In this document: in pieces, positions 43,028 to 52,173 of the stretch
How positions within the stretch are numbered: the stretch's first letter is position 1
How the letters are laid out: the number at the start of each line of letters is the position of its first letter
Source of the DNA: Candidatus Eisenbacteria bacterium
GTDB lineage: Bacteria > Eisenbacteria > RBG-16-71-46 > CAIMUX01 > JAHJDP01
Length of the DNA: 64,000 bases
NCBI GenBank assembly: GCA_018831195.1
Contig: JAHJDP010000087.1
Location: forward strand, 62,001 to 126,000
Direction of reading: 5' to 3'
Position numbers and translations under genes: made by a program
Notes under the pieces: model-generated
What the model was told of the DNA's origin: nothing
The model's database searches: none
The model's input: only the letters and a program-made list of their open reading frames with translations

Positions 43028-43060
43028 CAAGGGGTCCACGCGGATTTGTGTGGACCCTTG
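43028..43060 (+). ncRNA. Hairpin at the start of the promoter transcript (possible small RNA or attenuator)
   Basis: AAGGGGTCCAC pairs with GTGGACCCTT across a loop of about ten bases, giving a stem of ten pairs with one bulged G. It begins about 20 nt after the predicted transcription start. The sequence after it (GTACATTTATC) is only weakly U-rich, so a classical terminator is not certain. Confidence 0.4.
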
Positions 43061-43335
43061 TACATTTATCTTTCACTGTAGATGGTTGTTGGCGGAAGCG
43101 CTCCTGCCCCGATTGCTGTTCGAGCGGCCAATCTGTTTCCTCACCCTGCCTTCTCTGGCATAATTTTTACCGCCTCCTTTACCGCCTTGGAAATTTGGGT
43201 CAAATATTCTCATCTTGCAAAATCGAGAAAACAGAGTAGGATAAAGGAATTGAGAGTCGAGACAGGTTCTAGTTCCGTCTGCACGACAGCCCATGCAGGA
43301 CACCATCTTCGGGCCGTGATCGATGGAGGGCATTC
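43061..43335. other. Leader region before the YkgJ gene
   Basis: A forward frame 43082-43339 (85 codons) ends by overlapping the YkgJ start, but it has no ribosome site and no recognisable domain. I call the region non-coding leader. GGAGGG (43325-43330) is the ribosome site of the next gene. Confidence 0.35.
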
Positions 43336-43821
43336 ATGAGTACAAAAGCTCAAAAGAAAGACACTGGTGTCTGGTATAAGGATGGACTGCAGTTCACCTG
43401 CACACGATGTGGAAAGTGCTGCCAGGACAGGGAAGACCCCACCTTTGTTTTTCTGGAAGAGGATGATATTCAGAGATTGTCCGAATGCATGAATATTTCT
43501 CCAAAGCAGGTCCTGCAGCGATATTGTCAGTGGAGTGGCGAAGATGGCTACACCCTCAAGCGCAAACCCGGATCTTGCATTTTCTTTGATGAGTGCATCG
43601 GATGCCGGGTTTATCCCGCCCGCCCGTTGCAGTGCCGAACATGGCCTTTTTGGCCTTGGAATATGCGGCAAGAAAATTGGAACGATGCCGTAAAGTTCTG
43701 CCCCGGATGTAATAAGGGTGAAAAACACAACGCCCGAGAGATAGAGACCACAGCTAAAATGATGCTTGGCCGCCGGGGTGAAGGGTCGCTCTGGCCCGGG
43801 GAAATCTCCTTACCGAAGTAG
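43336..43821 (+). CDS. YkgJ family cysteine-cluster protein
   Basis: This 161-residue cytoplasmic protein has the YkgJ (zinc/iron-chelating) Cys pattern: CTRCGKCCQDRED (CxxCxxCC) near residue 22, CRVYPARPLQCRTWPFWP around residue 95, and a further CPGC near residue 119. The Cys residues probably form a metal centre. The function of the family is unsettled. GGAGGG precedes the ATG. It lies downstream of a perfect sigma70 promoter. Confidence 0.88.
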   Translation: MSTKAQKKDTGVWYKDGLQFTCTRCGKCCQDREDPTFVFLEEDDIQRLSECMNISPKQVLQRYCQWSGEDGYTLKRKPGSCIFFDECIGCRVYPARPLQCRTWPFWPWNMRQENWNDAVKFCPGCNKGEKHNAREIETTAKMMLGRRGEGSLWPGEISLPK

Positions 43822-43840
43822 CCCGATTCCCCACTGAATT

Positions 43841-45175
43841 TCACTTCACCAAAACCAGCTGTTTGGTGACCGTTATCCCTGCGCCCTCAAAGCGAAGAAA
43901 ATAGACACCGGCGGCGAGATGCGCCGCGCCCCAGTACTCTTTATACCGCCCGGCCTCGAAAAATTGTTCAACCAATGTCTCTATCCGCCTTCCTCTGATA
44001 TCATAGACATCCAATCGCAGCGGTCCGGCGACTTTTACATCATATACAATCGTCGTGCTCCCGTAGAAGGGATTGGGACTTATGCGGCATTCGGCCACGC
44101 TCCCCGGCGCTCCGGGAGCCGATGCGGCGCCACCGCTAAAGGGCAGAAGGATGGAGGAGAACTCAAACGGCTCCTGAAGGATGCTGCTGCAGTTCGGAGA
44201 GACATAGGGTATCTCTCCCCCGGAACATGGGCCGTCCCTGTTGAGGGACCAGAAGGAAAGCATTCCGATATGCTGCGCCTGTGCAAAAGCCAGGAGTTCT
44301 TCGGCATCCTCCGGGTAAAACACCTCGGTTGTGACATCATTAAGACCGATCATCGGTGTGACGCCTATCATATGCCACAATTCCTCATCCGGTCTTGGGA
44401 ACCCTGCATCGTTGTAGAGGCCTTGCAGCTGATAGAAGAGACTCGTTGCCGACTCTATTGCATACTCTCCCATTTGCCCGTTGGGATTCGGGGCGGGAAC
44501 ATCACCATAATTCATGGTCATGATATTGACTCCCGCAATCTCGACACCGTAATGGAGAGCTGATTCCAAGAGGTTCAATGCGTCAGGAAGCAGCCCCGTG
44601 GGCAACACCGGCAAAGTGAACCAAACGGAAAGCTCTCTCCCGCCGCCGGCGGCATACTCCTGAAGAGCGGCAATCGCTTGTGAGCGGCGCTCAACCGAGG
44701 GTTCATCGCCGATCCAAGTCCCTTCAATGTCGAAATCAATGCGCGTTAAATTGTAAGCGTCAATGACCTGCTGGTAGGCCTGCCGGAGGTCTTCGGAATT
44801 GCCGCAGGACAGGCCCAGTTCCGTATTGGCCGCTCCGCCGAATGAGACGACCACATCGCCGCCACGGTCGCGGATCGCACCGATCTCGGTTTGAAGATAT
44901 CCGGCATCGACCGGATAGTAGGTGCCCCATGAGGGGGTGCAATCATCCGGCGCCGCCGCCACAACAAATCCCAGATTAAAGTACTTAATTCCAATCTCGT
45001 CGATGGCATTGATAAAATCAAAAGTCGGCCAGATGACGGCATCCACATAGGGGGAAAAGAGATGATGCGGCCATGAGACGGCGCTTAAAGGCTGAGGGCT
45101 GGCCGGGGAAGGGGAAGTCCACAAGCCCAAAGGAAGGCAAAGCCAAAGATTCAGGATGATGGTGTTTTTTGACAT
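43841..45175 (-). CDS. Secreted GH18 chitinase-like enzyme with FlgD-like C-terminal domain
   Basis: Met 45175 (MSKNTIILNLW) follows GGGAGAAGAG; the frame is open to 45196. A signal peptide covers about 25 residues. The GH18 barrel has SFGGAANTELGLSC (substrate strand near 111-124) and the catalytic DxDxE in IDFDIEG (Asp147, Asp149, Glu151 as proton donor), with MTMNYGD further on. The end is a FlgD-like Ig domain (NPFYGSTTIVYDV, DIRGRRIETLVEQ, AGVYFLRFEGAG, KQLVLVK). It probably degrades chitin or a related beta-glycan outside the cell. Active-site residues are intact. Confidence 0.88.
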   Translation of the reverse strand: MSKNTIILNLWLCLPLGLWTSPSPASPQPLSAVSWPHHLFSPYVDAVIWPTFDFINAIDEIGIKYFNLGFVVAAAPDDCTPSWGTYYPVDAGYLQTEIGAIRDRGGDVVVSFGGAANTELGLSCGNSEDLRQAYQQVIDAYNLTRIDFDIEGTWIGDEPSVERRSQAIAALQEYAAGGGRELSVWFTLPVLPTGLLPDALNLLESALHYGVEIAGVNIMTMNYGDVPAPNPNGQMGEYAIESATSLFYQLQGLYNDAGFPRPDEELWHMIGVTPMIGLNDVTTEVFYPEDAEELLAFAQAQHIGMLSFWSLNRDGPCSGGEIPYVSPNCSSILQEPFEFSSILLPFSGGAASAPGAPGSVAECRISPNPFYGSTTIVYDVKVAGPLRLDVYDIRGRRIETLVEQFFEAGRYKEYWGAAHLAAGVYFLRFEGAGITVTKQLVLVK

Positions 45176-45314
45176 TCGCTCTTCTCCCTCCCACATTCCA
45201 AGGCTTATTGAAATTACAGTTTACGATATAATTCCTGATTTGACCAGCCCAAGAGGTTTATCATTGAACTCTCAAAATCGCAGGGTCATAATTTGTGCGG
45301 AAGGGGGAACGCTT

Positions 45315-46112
45315 ATGAATCTCGTGAACGTGACCTGGGAAACCGAAGGCACCTTTTTCAGATGCCTGCATGACGAAAAGCCGGATGATCCCCGCGCTAT
45401 CACGCTCCGGCGTCAATGGTTCGAGGCCCATAGAGACAGGGGTTTGCGGGCGAGGGTACTGATACTCGACTCAGGTGAAGTCGCCGGGTTATGCCAATAT
45501 ATGCCGATCGAAGCGACACATATGATCGGCAGGGATCTCTTCGCGATACTCTGTATATGGGTTCACGGATATGAACATCATATCGGTAACCGCCAGGGAA
45601 ATGGATATGGGCGTTTCATTCTTAACGAGATTGAAAAGGATGCTTATACATCAGGGGCGGCCGGTGTCGCCGCCTGGGGCATGGATTTCCCCTATTGGAA
45701 TCCCGTCTCGTTCTATGAGCATATGGGTTATTCACGCGTCGACAAAGATGGCATGGCCGTCCTTGTGTGGAAATCCTTTTCACCCAACGCGGTGCCACCG
45801 CAGTTTCTCAAAGAAATCGGCCAACCCCCGTCCGCTTATGACAAAGTCAACGTAACTGTCTTTTTTAACGCATGGTGTCTCGGCGCCTGTTCACAATGCC
45901 TGTCGGCCAGAGATGCCGTCGAAGGACTGGCGGATCTCGTGAATTATATCGAGATGGACACGTCGGATCCGGAAGTGCTGCATGCGTGGGGAATCTCAAA
46001 CGGGATTTATATTGAGGGCAAACCCCATCGCCCCTATGAACCGCCCCTTACGAGCGAAGCCTTGCGGGATGACATTCTAAAGATTCATCTGGCGAAGAGG
46101 GGCGGTCGCTAA
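45315..46112 (+). CDS. GNAT acetyltransferase with YoaP-like thioredoxin-fold C-terminus
   Basis: ATG 45315 (MNLVNVTWETEG) has AAGGGGGAAC upstream; the frame is open from 45156 but runs opposite the GH18 start. Residues 1-150 form a GNAT domain (VLILDSGEVAGLCQYMPIE; NRQGNGYGRFIL as the acetyl-CoA loop; FYEHMGYSRVD). Residues 170-260 resemble the YoaP C-terminal domain: VTVFFNAWCLGACSQCL has a Cys arrangement like a redox or selenocysteine-type thioredoxin motif. The combination matches the YoaP family of Bacillus. The substrate is unknown. Confidence 0.82.
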   Translation: MNLVNVTWETEGTFFRCLHDEKPDDPRAITLRRQWFEAHRDRGLRARVLILDSGEVAGLCQYMPIEATHMIGRDLFAILCIWVHGYEHHIGNRQGNGYGRFILNEIEKDAYTSGAAGVAAWGMDFPYWNPVSFYEHMGYSRVDKDGMAVLVWKSFSPNAVPPQFLKEIGQPPSAYDKVNVTVFFNAWCLGACSQCLSARDAVEGLADLVNYIEMDTSDPEVLHAWGISNGIYIEGKPHRPYEPPLTSEALRDDILKIHLAKRGGR

Positions 46113-46259
46113 GGGCGGTCACCGAGCCAGGGCCGGGAAAGGCGGCCGAAGACGGCGCCCCATGGGTCTCGTTGACCGACCCGGAATACTACCCTAGACT
46201 GCTCCTCAGTCATTCCTCAAATATCTGAGGCGGCCAAATCAACCAGCGAGCAGGGAATA

Positions 46260-47969
46260 ATGCGTAACTCGATACATATCACTATCCTACTCATCATCGC
46301 GCTGTGCCTTTTCTCTACAGAGGCGGGATCGCAGGAGAACGGAGCCGTTACCCCCGGAGATCCTTTTGCGGGCGAGGCGCCGCAAGAGACCGTCATCGAA
46401 CCGGCGCCGACACCCTTCGCCGGACCCGGCGGGGGACTGGAGTCGGCCATCTCCTCTCAGACCTATCGCGTGGGACCGGGCGACCGTTTCACCATCAATA
46501 TCTGGGGTCCTGAACCGACCGTTTATCATCTCCAGATCACGCTCGAAGGGAAGATCCTCATCCCGAAGGTGGGGGAACTTAATGTCAATGGACGACCATT
46601 GAGCGAGGCGCAGGCGCTGATAACAAATTTACTGCACAAGCATTTCCGTCAGGCTGATATTGACGTCTCACTAACCGGTCTTCGCCAATTCCAGGTCCAT
46701 GTCCTCGGACAGGTCGCGCGCCCCGGCACTTATCTGGCCTCAGCCGTGGACCGGGTTTCCGCCGCCGTCAACTGGGCGGCCGGATTTGCGAAAAATGCAA
46801 GCCAGCGGAAAATTTTCGTGATGAACAGCGACTCGATCAGGGCGAAAGTCGACCTTTTTGCATTTTTCCAGCAGGGCGACCCTCAGTTCAACCCCTGTCT
46901 GCGTGACGGCGATATTGTTTATGTCCCCTTCTCCACCGGCCGGTTTACTGTTATGGGTTCGGTAAACAACCCCGGCGCGGTCGAGTTTCTCGAAAAGGAT
47001 CTTTTCAGCACCGCTTTGCACTATGCCGGCGGTTTCACATCTGAAGCCTTCCTCGATACGATTGAAATCGCTCGATATCAAACGGCGACCGGGGAACCTG
47101 AGCGCTATTTTGCTTTGGCCGACGGGCGGATCGTCGCCGCCACCGAGCAGCATCACAGTGCCATGCCGAAGGTATTAGGCGCCTTCACCATCAACAATGC
47201 GATGCTTGAGACTGGCGCGCATCCCAAATACCCTGAATTTGAACTTCAATCGGATGACATAATTTTCGTCCGCTCTGTTCCCGAATATAGATTGAAACGC
47301 CTGGTGGAAGTCACCGGCGAGGTCGTGTATCCGGGCTTTTATGCCATCGATGAAGGTGAAACGCGCGTTTCGGATGTCATCGCAAGGGCCGGTGGATTGA
47401 CATCCGACGCCTTTCTCTTTGAAGCGCAGCTCATTCGGCGCGAAGCGGTTCGCCTTGAAGATAAAGAGTTTGAGCGTCTCAAAGATGTCCCGCGATCCGA
47501 CATGACCGATGATGAGTATGAATATTATAAATTGAAGTCGCGGGAAAACCCGGGATTGATGTTTGTTGATTTCCACAAAGTTCTAGCCGAAGGCGACAGC
47601 AAGCAGGATCTTCTGCTGCAGCGCGGTGACTATATTAATATCCCCACTAGAAAAAACTTCATCAGTGTTCTCGGCATGGTTCGTTCTCCGGGGAATATCA
47701 TATTCGATAAGGATCTCAAACCGGCGGACTATATTAAGCGGGTCGGCGGCTATGCGGAAAACGCCGACACGGGCCGGGCTCGCGTTATAAAGGCCGGAAG
47801 CGGCGAATGGATATCGTTGAAGTCGGCAAAGCGGGTTGAGCCCGGGGATACAATTTGGATACCTGAGAAGCGGGATCGCAATTACTGGGTGACTTTCAAA
47901 GAGGCGCTCACCGTCACAACTCAGATCATTGCATTCTATCTCATCATTGATCAGGCTATCTCCAAATAG
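46260..47969 (+). CDS. Wza-like polysaccharide export outer-membrane protein (SLBB)
   Basis: A signal peptide (about 1-24) leads into a 569-residue periplasmic/outer-membrane protein. It has the Poly_export domain (YRVGPGDRFTINIWGPEPTVY near residue 70; LIPKVGELNVNGRPL) and several SLBB repeats (VHVLGQVARPGTYLAS, FTVMGSVNNPGAVEFL, VEVTGEVVYPGFYAIDEGET, ISVLGMVRSPGNIIFDK). It ends with a hydrophobic helix (TVTTQIIAFYLIIDQA) that may anchor it. It is the likely outer-membrane export channel of the surface-polysaccharide locus and heads the cluster. Confidence 0.9.
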   Translation: MRNSIHITILLIIALCLFSTEAGSQENGAVTPGDPFAGEAPQETVIEPAPTPFAGPGGGLESAISSQTYRVGPGDRFTINIWGPEPTVYHLQITLEGKILIPKVGELNVNGRPLSEAQALITNLLHKHFRQADIDVSLTGLRQFQVHVLGQVARPGTYLASAVDRVSAAVNWAAGFAKNASQRKIFVMNSDSIRAKVDLFAFFQQGDPQFNPCLRDGDIVYVPFSTGRFTVMGSVNNPGAVEFLEKDLFSTALHYAGGFTSEAFLDTIEIARYQTATGEPERYFALADGRIVAATEQHHSAMPKVLGAFTINNAMLETGAHPKYPEFELQSDDIIFVRSVPEYRLKRLVEVTGEVVYPGFYAIDEGETRVSDVIARAGGLTSDAFLFEAQLIRREAVRLEDKEFERLKDVPRSDMTDDEYEYYKLKSRENPGLMFVDFHKVLAEGDSKQDLLLQRGDYINIPTRKNFISVLGMVRSPGNIIFDKDLKPADYIKRVGGYAENADTGRARVIKAGSGEWISLKSAKRVEPGDTIWIPEKRDRNYWVTFKEALTVTTQIIAFYLIIDQAISK

Positions 47970-47975
47970 ACCCGG

Positions 47976-49121
47976 TCATTTCCCGCCGTCTTTCTTCCGC
48001 ATTAATTGAAGATAAAGATCGACATGTTGCTGTACCATTTTGGCGGATGCAAACATCACTTCCGCCCGCCTGCGGCCCAAATCCCCCATCCGCTTTTGCC
48101 GCTTGGGATCACCCAAAAGCGATTCCAATGCCTGCTCGATCTCAATGGGATCTCTCCCGTCCACAACAATCCCGGTTTCATCATGGACAACCACCTCGGC
48201 ATTCCCGCCCACCCGCGAGCAAACAACCGGTATGCCCAGAAACATCGCTTCCACCAGGAAATTACTGCTTCCCTCCCGCTGCTGCGAGAGCAGCACCGCG
48301 ACGTCAAAACGCGATATCCAGGGGGTCGCCGGATAGGCGACGCCGGGGAATAAAATGTTTTGTGAAAGGCCCTGGCGCCGGACGCGCTCCAGCAACGGCC
48401 CCCGGGCGGGCCCGTCGCCGATAAAAACGCAAGTTAGATTCGGCCGGCGGGAGATGAGCCGTTCCGCCGCATCTATCAATTGGGCGTGTCCCTTGTCGGC
48501 CTCGAAATTCGCAACCATTCCAATAACGGGGGCATCGTTCGGAATGCCCAGCGACTGAATCTCCATATTTGTCTGAAGCTCTGAGGAATCGATCCCATTA
48601 TAAATAACATGCAGTATTGATGGAGCCAATCCCAGTTCTTCACCCCACCGCGCCCCGGCCATGGAATTGCAAACGACCGCGTCGCACCGGCGCATGAGCC
48701 ATCGTTCCACCCCGGAGAGAAGGCGATACCGCAGATCAGTGCGGGTCGTTCCGCTGCTTCGCAGCGACCCCACGCGAATCGTGTTCCCCGCCAGCGCAGC
48801 GGCCCCGAGACCAAACACCGTGGCGGGTGACAAAAATGTATGAATGATATCTATGCGTTCGGTTTTAAGATACCGGTGGATCAGACGAAAGGCGCTAAGA
48901 TCCCATTTGCCGATCCGCTTAAAGGGTACTATGGGAAGATCAAGGGACCGGACCCTGTCCAGAAGAGCCCCGCCCTCCTCCAAGATACCGAGTCGTGGAT
49001 CAAAAAGCGGCCGGGGAATCCCCCGGAGAAGCTCATAGATCTGCCGTTCTGTTCCCCCAATCCCCATTCCCACGGCCAGAAAGAGGATCCGGACCGGACC
49101 GGCAGAGCGCGTTTTATGCAT
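47976..49121 (-). CDS. GT4-family glycosyltransferase
   Basis: This 381-residue GT-B enzyme opens with ILFLAVGMGIGGTERQI, the Gly-rich donor-side loop. It has VIGMVANFEADKGHAQLIDA and the C-terminal donor-binding stretch EGSSNFLVEAMFLGIPVVCSR (E-x7-E) around residues 280-300. It should transfer a sugar from a nucleotide donor in polysaccharide assembly. It is transcribed against the rest of the locus, between the exporter and the Wzz-like gene. Confidence 0.9.
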   Translation of the reverse strand: MHKTRSAGPVRILFLAVGMGIGGTERQIYELLRGIPRPLFDPRLGILEEGGALLDRVRSLDLPIVPFKRIGKWDLSAFRLIHRYLKTERIDIIHTFLSPATVFGLGAAALAGNTIRVGSLRSSGTTRTDLRYRLLSGVERWLMRRCDAVVCNSMAGARWGEELGLAPSILHVIYNGIDSSELQTNMEIQSLGIPNDAPVIGMVANFEADKGHAQLIDAAERLISRRPNLTCVFIGDGPARGPLLERVRRQGLSQNILFPGVAYPATPWISRFDVAVLLSQQREGSSNFLVEAMFLGIPVVCSRVGGNAEVVVHDETGIVVDGRDPIEIEQALESLLGDPKRQKRMGDLGRRRAEVMFASAKMVQQHVDLYLQLMRKKDGGK

Positions 49122-49241
49122 ATCTTCTTATCCATCTCCCCACTAAGGTTCCCTGGAAACCTATCCGATGGAATCGCCCGCTACAAGATCAGGGGGCGGG
49201 ATCGTCATGAACTCCGCTGATCCCTTATTCATTCTTCCCCC

Positions 49242-49271
49242 TTGACCCTTCAAAGAATCCCCTCGTACGAT
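49242..49271 (+). promoter_or_regulatory. Possible promoter of the polysaccharide operon
   Basis: TTGACC (49242-49247) and TACGAT (49266-49271) with an 18-bp spacer lie 46 bp before the Wzz-like start. Only the -35 match is good. Confidence 0.35.
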
Positions 49272-49316
49272 CGCATGGGACAGGCCAAAGCTTAAATATC
49301 AAGGAGCTGCTGATTT

Positions 49317-50606
49317 ATGAATGAAACCGGTATGCCGACGGATGCTACATCGCCCACCCGCCCGCGATCGAGTTTGATACACCTAGCGGAGATTCTCTTT
49401 CGCTGGCGCAAGTTTATTTTAATTTTCACGGCATGCACGATCCTCTTCGCCATCGTCATCTCTTTTGCCGTCTCGCCGGTTTATCAGGCGGAAACCGTCA
49501 TTTATCCGCAGGCTGATCCGGCGACAATGCTCATGGGCGGCGAGTCCTCTTCACAGTTGCAGTCACTTCTTGGTTTCCCGGGTGCGGGCACGGGATCCGA
49601 GCTTCTTCAGGCGGTGCTGAACAGCCGCAACCTCACCAAATCCGTTCTCGAAGTGCTCGGCAAAATTCCGCGGGATCCGGACAATGCCCTGGAGAGAAGA
49701 GAAGTTGAAGAAGCCATCGATGAACAACTTCAACGAATTGATATCAATGTTTTACAAACCGGTGCTGTAAGAATTCGATTCAGCGCTCCTGATGCCGGCA
49801 CCGCCGCCCGAACGGCGAACCTCTATGTCAGCCACGCCGATTCCCTGCTTCGCCTCATCGGCCGGTCGCATGCCGGATCGATCCGGCAGTTTTTAGAGCA
49901 ACGGATGGACGAAACCCAGGAAGAGCTACATGCGGCGCAAGACCGGTTATTGGAATTTCAAACGAAAAACAACGCCGTTAATTTGGATGCCCAGACTGAA
50001 GCCACGATGCGCGTTCTTTCTGAACTTCAAACAGAAACGTTAAAGCTTGAAGCGGAAATCGATATGAAGCGCCGCTTCTATGCCGACGACGCGATGGAAA
50101 TCCGCGCCCTCGAGGCTCATCGAAACGCCCTACGGGAACGTATTACGAAATTGACCGGCCCCGCCGATTCGAAGGATTCCATGGAATCGTCGGAGGTCGG
50201 CGGGACACCCATGGTAATCGATCCGGCGGGATCGACAGGCATCCTATTGAACACGCAGTCGATTCCCGGACTGAGCGCGCGATTCGCACGGCTGCTATTG
50301 GATGCAGAGGTTCAGAAAGAGGTTCTCGTTTTCCTCAACGGAAAAGTCGAACAAGCGAAGCTGGATGAGGCCCGCAGCGTTCCCACCATCCAGGTTATCG
50401 ACCGGGCCATGCCGCCATCCTGGAAGATCAAGCCTCGCCGAAAACTGATCGTTTTCGCGGGCGTCGTTCTCGGTTTTCTTGGGGCCTGCATTCTGGCTGT
50501 TCTGCTGCAAAGCTCTTCAGACTCACTGTCGCAGGAGGATAGATCCGTATTGTCGTCAATCCGCCGACAACTACCTTTCGGTGGTAAAAACCCAACACGG
50601 AGTTGA
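49317..50606 (+). CDS. Wzz-like chain-length determinant protein
   Basis: This 429-residue inner-membrane protein has two membrane spans (about 33-53 and 380-403) around a periplasmic coiled-coil region. It has SPVYQAETVIYPQADP at the start and the Pro-rich PPSWKIKPRRKLIV block just before the second span. Two coiled-coil segments lie at roughly 185-270. This is the PCP/Wzz arrangement without an added tyrosine-kinase domain. It should set polymer length with the polymerase that follows. AAGGAGCTG precedes the ATG. Confidence 0.88.
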   Translation: MNETGMPTDATSPTRPRSSLIHLAEILFRWRKFILIFTACTILFAIVISFAVSPVYQAETVIYPQADPATMLMGGESSSQLQSLLGFPGAGTGSELLQAVLNSRNLTKSVLEVLGKIPRDPDNALERREVEEAIDEQLQRIDINVLQTGAVRIRFSAPDAGTAARTANLYVSHADSLLRLIGRSHAGSIRQFLEQRMDETQEELHAAQDRLLEFQTKNNAVNLDAQTEATMRVLSELQTETLKLEAEIDMKRRFYADDAMEIRALEAHRNALRERITKLTGPADSKDSMESSEVGGTPMVIDPAGSTGILLNTQSIPGLSARFARLLLDAEVQKEVLVFLNGKVEQAKLDEARSVPTIQVIDRAMPPSWKIKPRRKLIVFAGVVLGFLGACILAVLLQSSSDSLSQEDRSVLSSIRRQLPFGGKNPTRS

Positions 50607-50616
50607 GGCTGAACCC

Positions 50617-52173
50617 GTGAAGGAACTTTCAACAAATGGCCTCGCGGACCTCGCCCCCGCGTTTTCGCCCGCAAAAACCGCTCTCATCGCTTTACCCGCG
50701 GCTTTCGTGTGCGGAGCTATCGCGGCACATGCGCCGGCTATGGCCATCCTCCTTCCCATCGGCCTGATCCTTTTTATTTATGGCGTCCGCTATCCGATCC
50801 GCTTTTTCGCCGGCTATCTTTTTTATTGCAGTGTTGAACTCTTTCTCACGAACAAGCTGCTCGGCAACAGCGCCATGATGGCCCGGCTGAGCAGCGAGGC
50901 TCTCTTGCTCGGGGTCTCCGCCGCCGTCTTACTGAATATCTTTATTCAACGCGGCCGTCTTCACCGCACTCCGGCCGACATCCCCTTCTTCGCCTTTGTT
51001 TTTGTTTGTTTATTCTCCGCCTTCATGAACGGGATCGGGGTGACGCCGGTAGCTCTCGGCATGCGAATCTATCTGCGTTACGCGATCCCGTTTTATGCCC
51101 TGATTCAACTTCAGCCGAGCCGGGATGAGCTTCGCCCCATTCTATATGCCATTCTCTGGGCTTTCGGCATACAGGTCGGCGTCGGCCTCTTAGAAGCGCT
51201 CGCCCCCGCCATACTCAAACCCGTCTTCCTCGCCCGCAGCGAATCAGCCATGCTGGGGTTGACCATTGCCAAAGGACAAACATTCACCCGCACGGATCTC
51301 CACACCGCCATCTTCGGCACGCTTGAGAATTATAATAATTACGGAGCTTTTCTCGCTCTTACGATTCCGGTCATTTTCTTGATTTGTAAATTCAAAGTTG
51401 TTCGCAGCGGCCGGATACTGTTGCCGGCGCTGCTGGTCTTCGCCGTCATCGCCCTTGTCCTAACGGGATCCCGCTCCTCAATGATCGCCTTTTCCATGGG
51501 ATCAATGATCATCTTCTGGAAAATGAAACGCCGGTGGGCGGTCGCCGTTCTTCTGATCGGCGTCCTCATGCTCGGCGCCATGGCGCTTTCGACGATCAAC
51601 GCCAACCGCGGTTTGGCGCTTCAGGAGCACGAGATTTACAGCGACAGTCTGATGGACCGCTGGTTCCTCGTTCTCCAACCCGGCCAGCTTGACTCATCGC
51701 CCTACCGGAATTTCAGACTCTATCTTTGGCAGCATATTGGGAAGTATATCCTTCTGCGATCCCCCTTCTTTGGCCTTGGTATCGGCACGTTCGGGTCTCT
51801 CTATTCGACTCAGATGTTTTCGGGTCTTTACGAAGATTTGAATATCCATGCCCGCCATGTTCAACATTTCATCGGCGATTCAAATTGGATCACGATATAC
51901 GCCCAAACAGGTCTTCTGGGGCTTCTCTCGTACTTCGGCATCTTTATCCGTTTTGGACGCCGCAAGAAGCCCGGCAGTGATCAGCGCGCTCATCCCATGC
52001 ACAAAATGTTTCAGTTATTGATGCCGGTTTTCCTAACAACCTTTCTCATCGTCGCCATTTTCGGCCCCTATTTTGAAGCCCGCACCACATCGCTGTTACT
52101 ATGGATTGTCGCCGCAATGAATATCGCGGTCTTCCATGGCAAGCTGGTGGATGAAATGGAGCCTTCCTCTTGA
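50617..52173 (+). CDS. O-antigen ligase/polymerase (Wzy/WaaL-like)
   Basis: GTG 50617 is the likely start because earlier codons of the open frame (from 50479) lie inside the Wzz-like gene. The 518-residue protein has about eleven membrane spans and a large periplasmic loop (roughly residues 330-400). It carries the family features VLTGSRSSMIAFSMGSMI and GLGIGTFGSLYS, and ends with a soluble tail. It polymerises or ligates surface-polysaccharide units. It overlaps the next glycosyltransferase start. Confidence 0.8.
   Translation: MKELSTNGLADLAPAFSPAKTALIALPAAFVCGAIAAHAPAMAILLPIGLILFIYGVRYPIRFFAGYLFYCSVELFLTNKLLGNSAMMARLSSEALLLGVSAAVLLNIFIQRGRLHRTPADIPFFAFVFVCLFSAFMNGIGVTPVALGMRIYLRYAIPFYALIQLQPSRDELRPILYAILWAFGIQVGVGLLEALAPAILKPVFLARSESAMLGLTIAKGQTFTRTDLHTAIFGTLENYNNYGAFLALTIPVIFLICKFKVVRSGRILLPALLVFAVIALVLTGSRSSMIAFSMGSMIIFWKMKRRWAVAVLLIGVLMLGAMALSTINANRGLALQEHEIYSDSLMDRWFLVLQPGQLDSSPYRNFRLYLWQHIGKYILLRSPFFGLGIGTFGSLYSTQMFSGLYEDLNIHARHVQHFIGDSNWITIYAQTGLLGLLSYFGIFIRFGRRKKPGSDQRAHPMHKMFQLLMPVFLTTFLIVAIFGPYFEARTTSLLLWIVAAMNIAVFHGKLVDEMEPSS

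Noticed and set aside
43082..43339. 85-codon forward frame overlapping the YkgJ start
   Set aside because: It has no ribosome site and no recognisable domain, so the region is kept as leader sequence.
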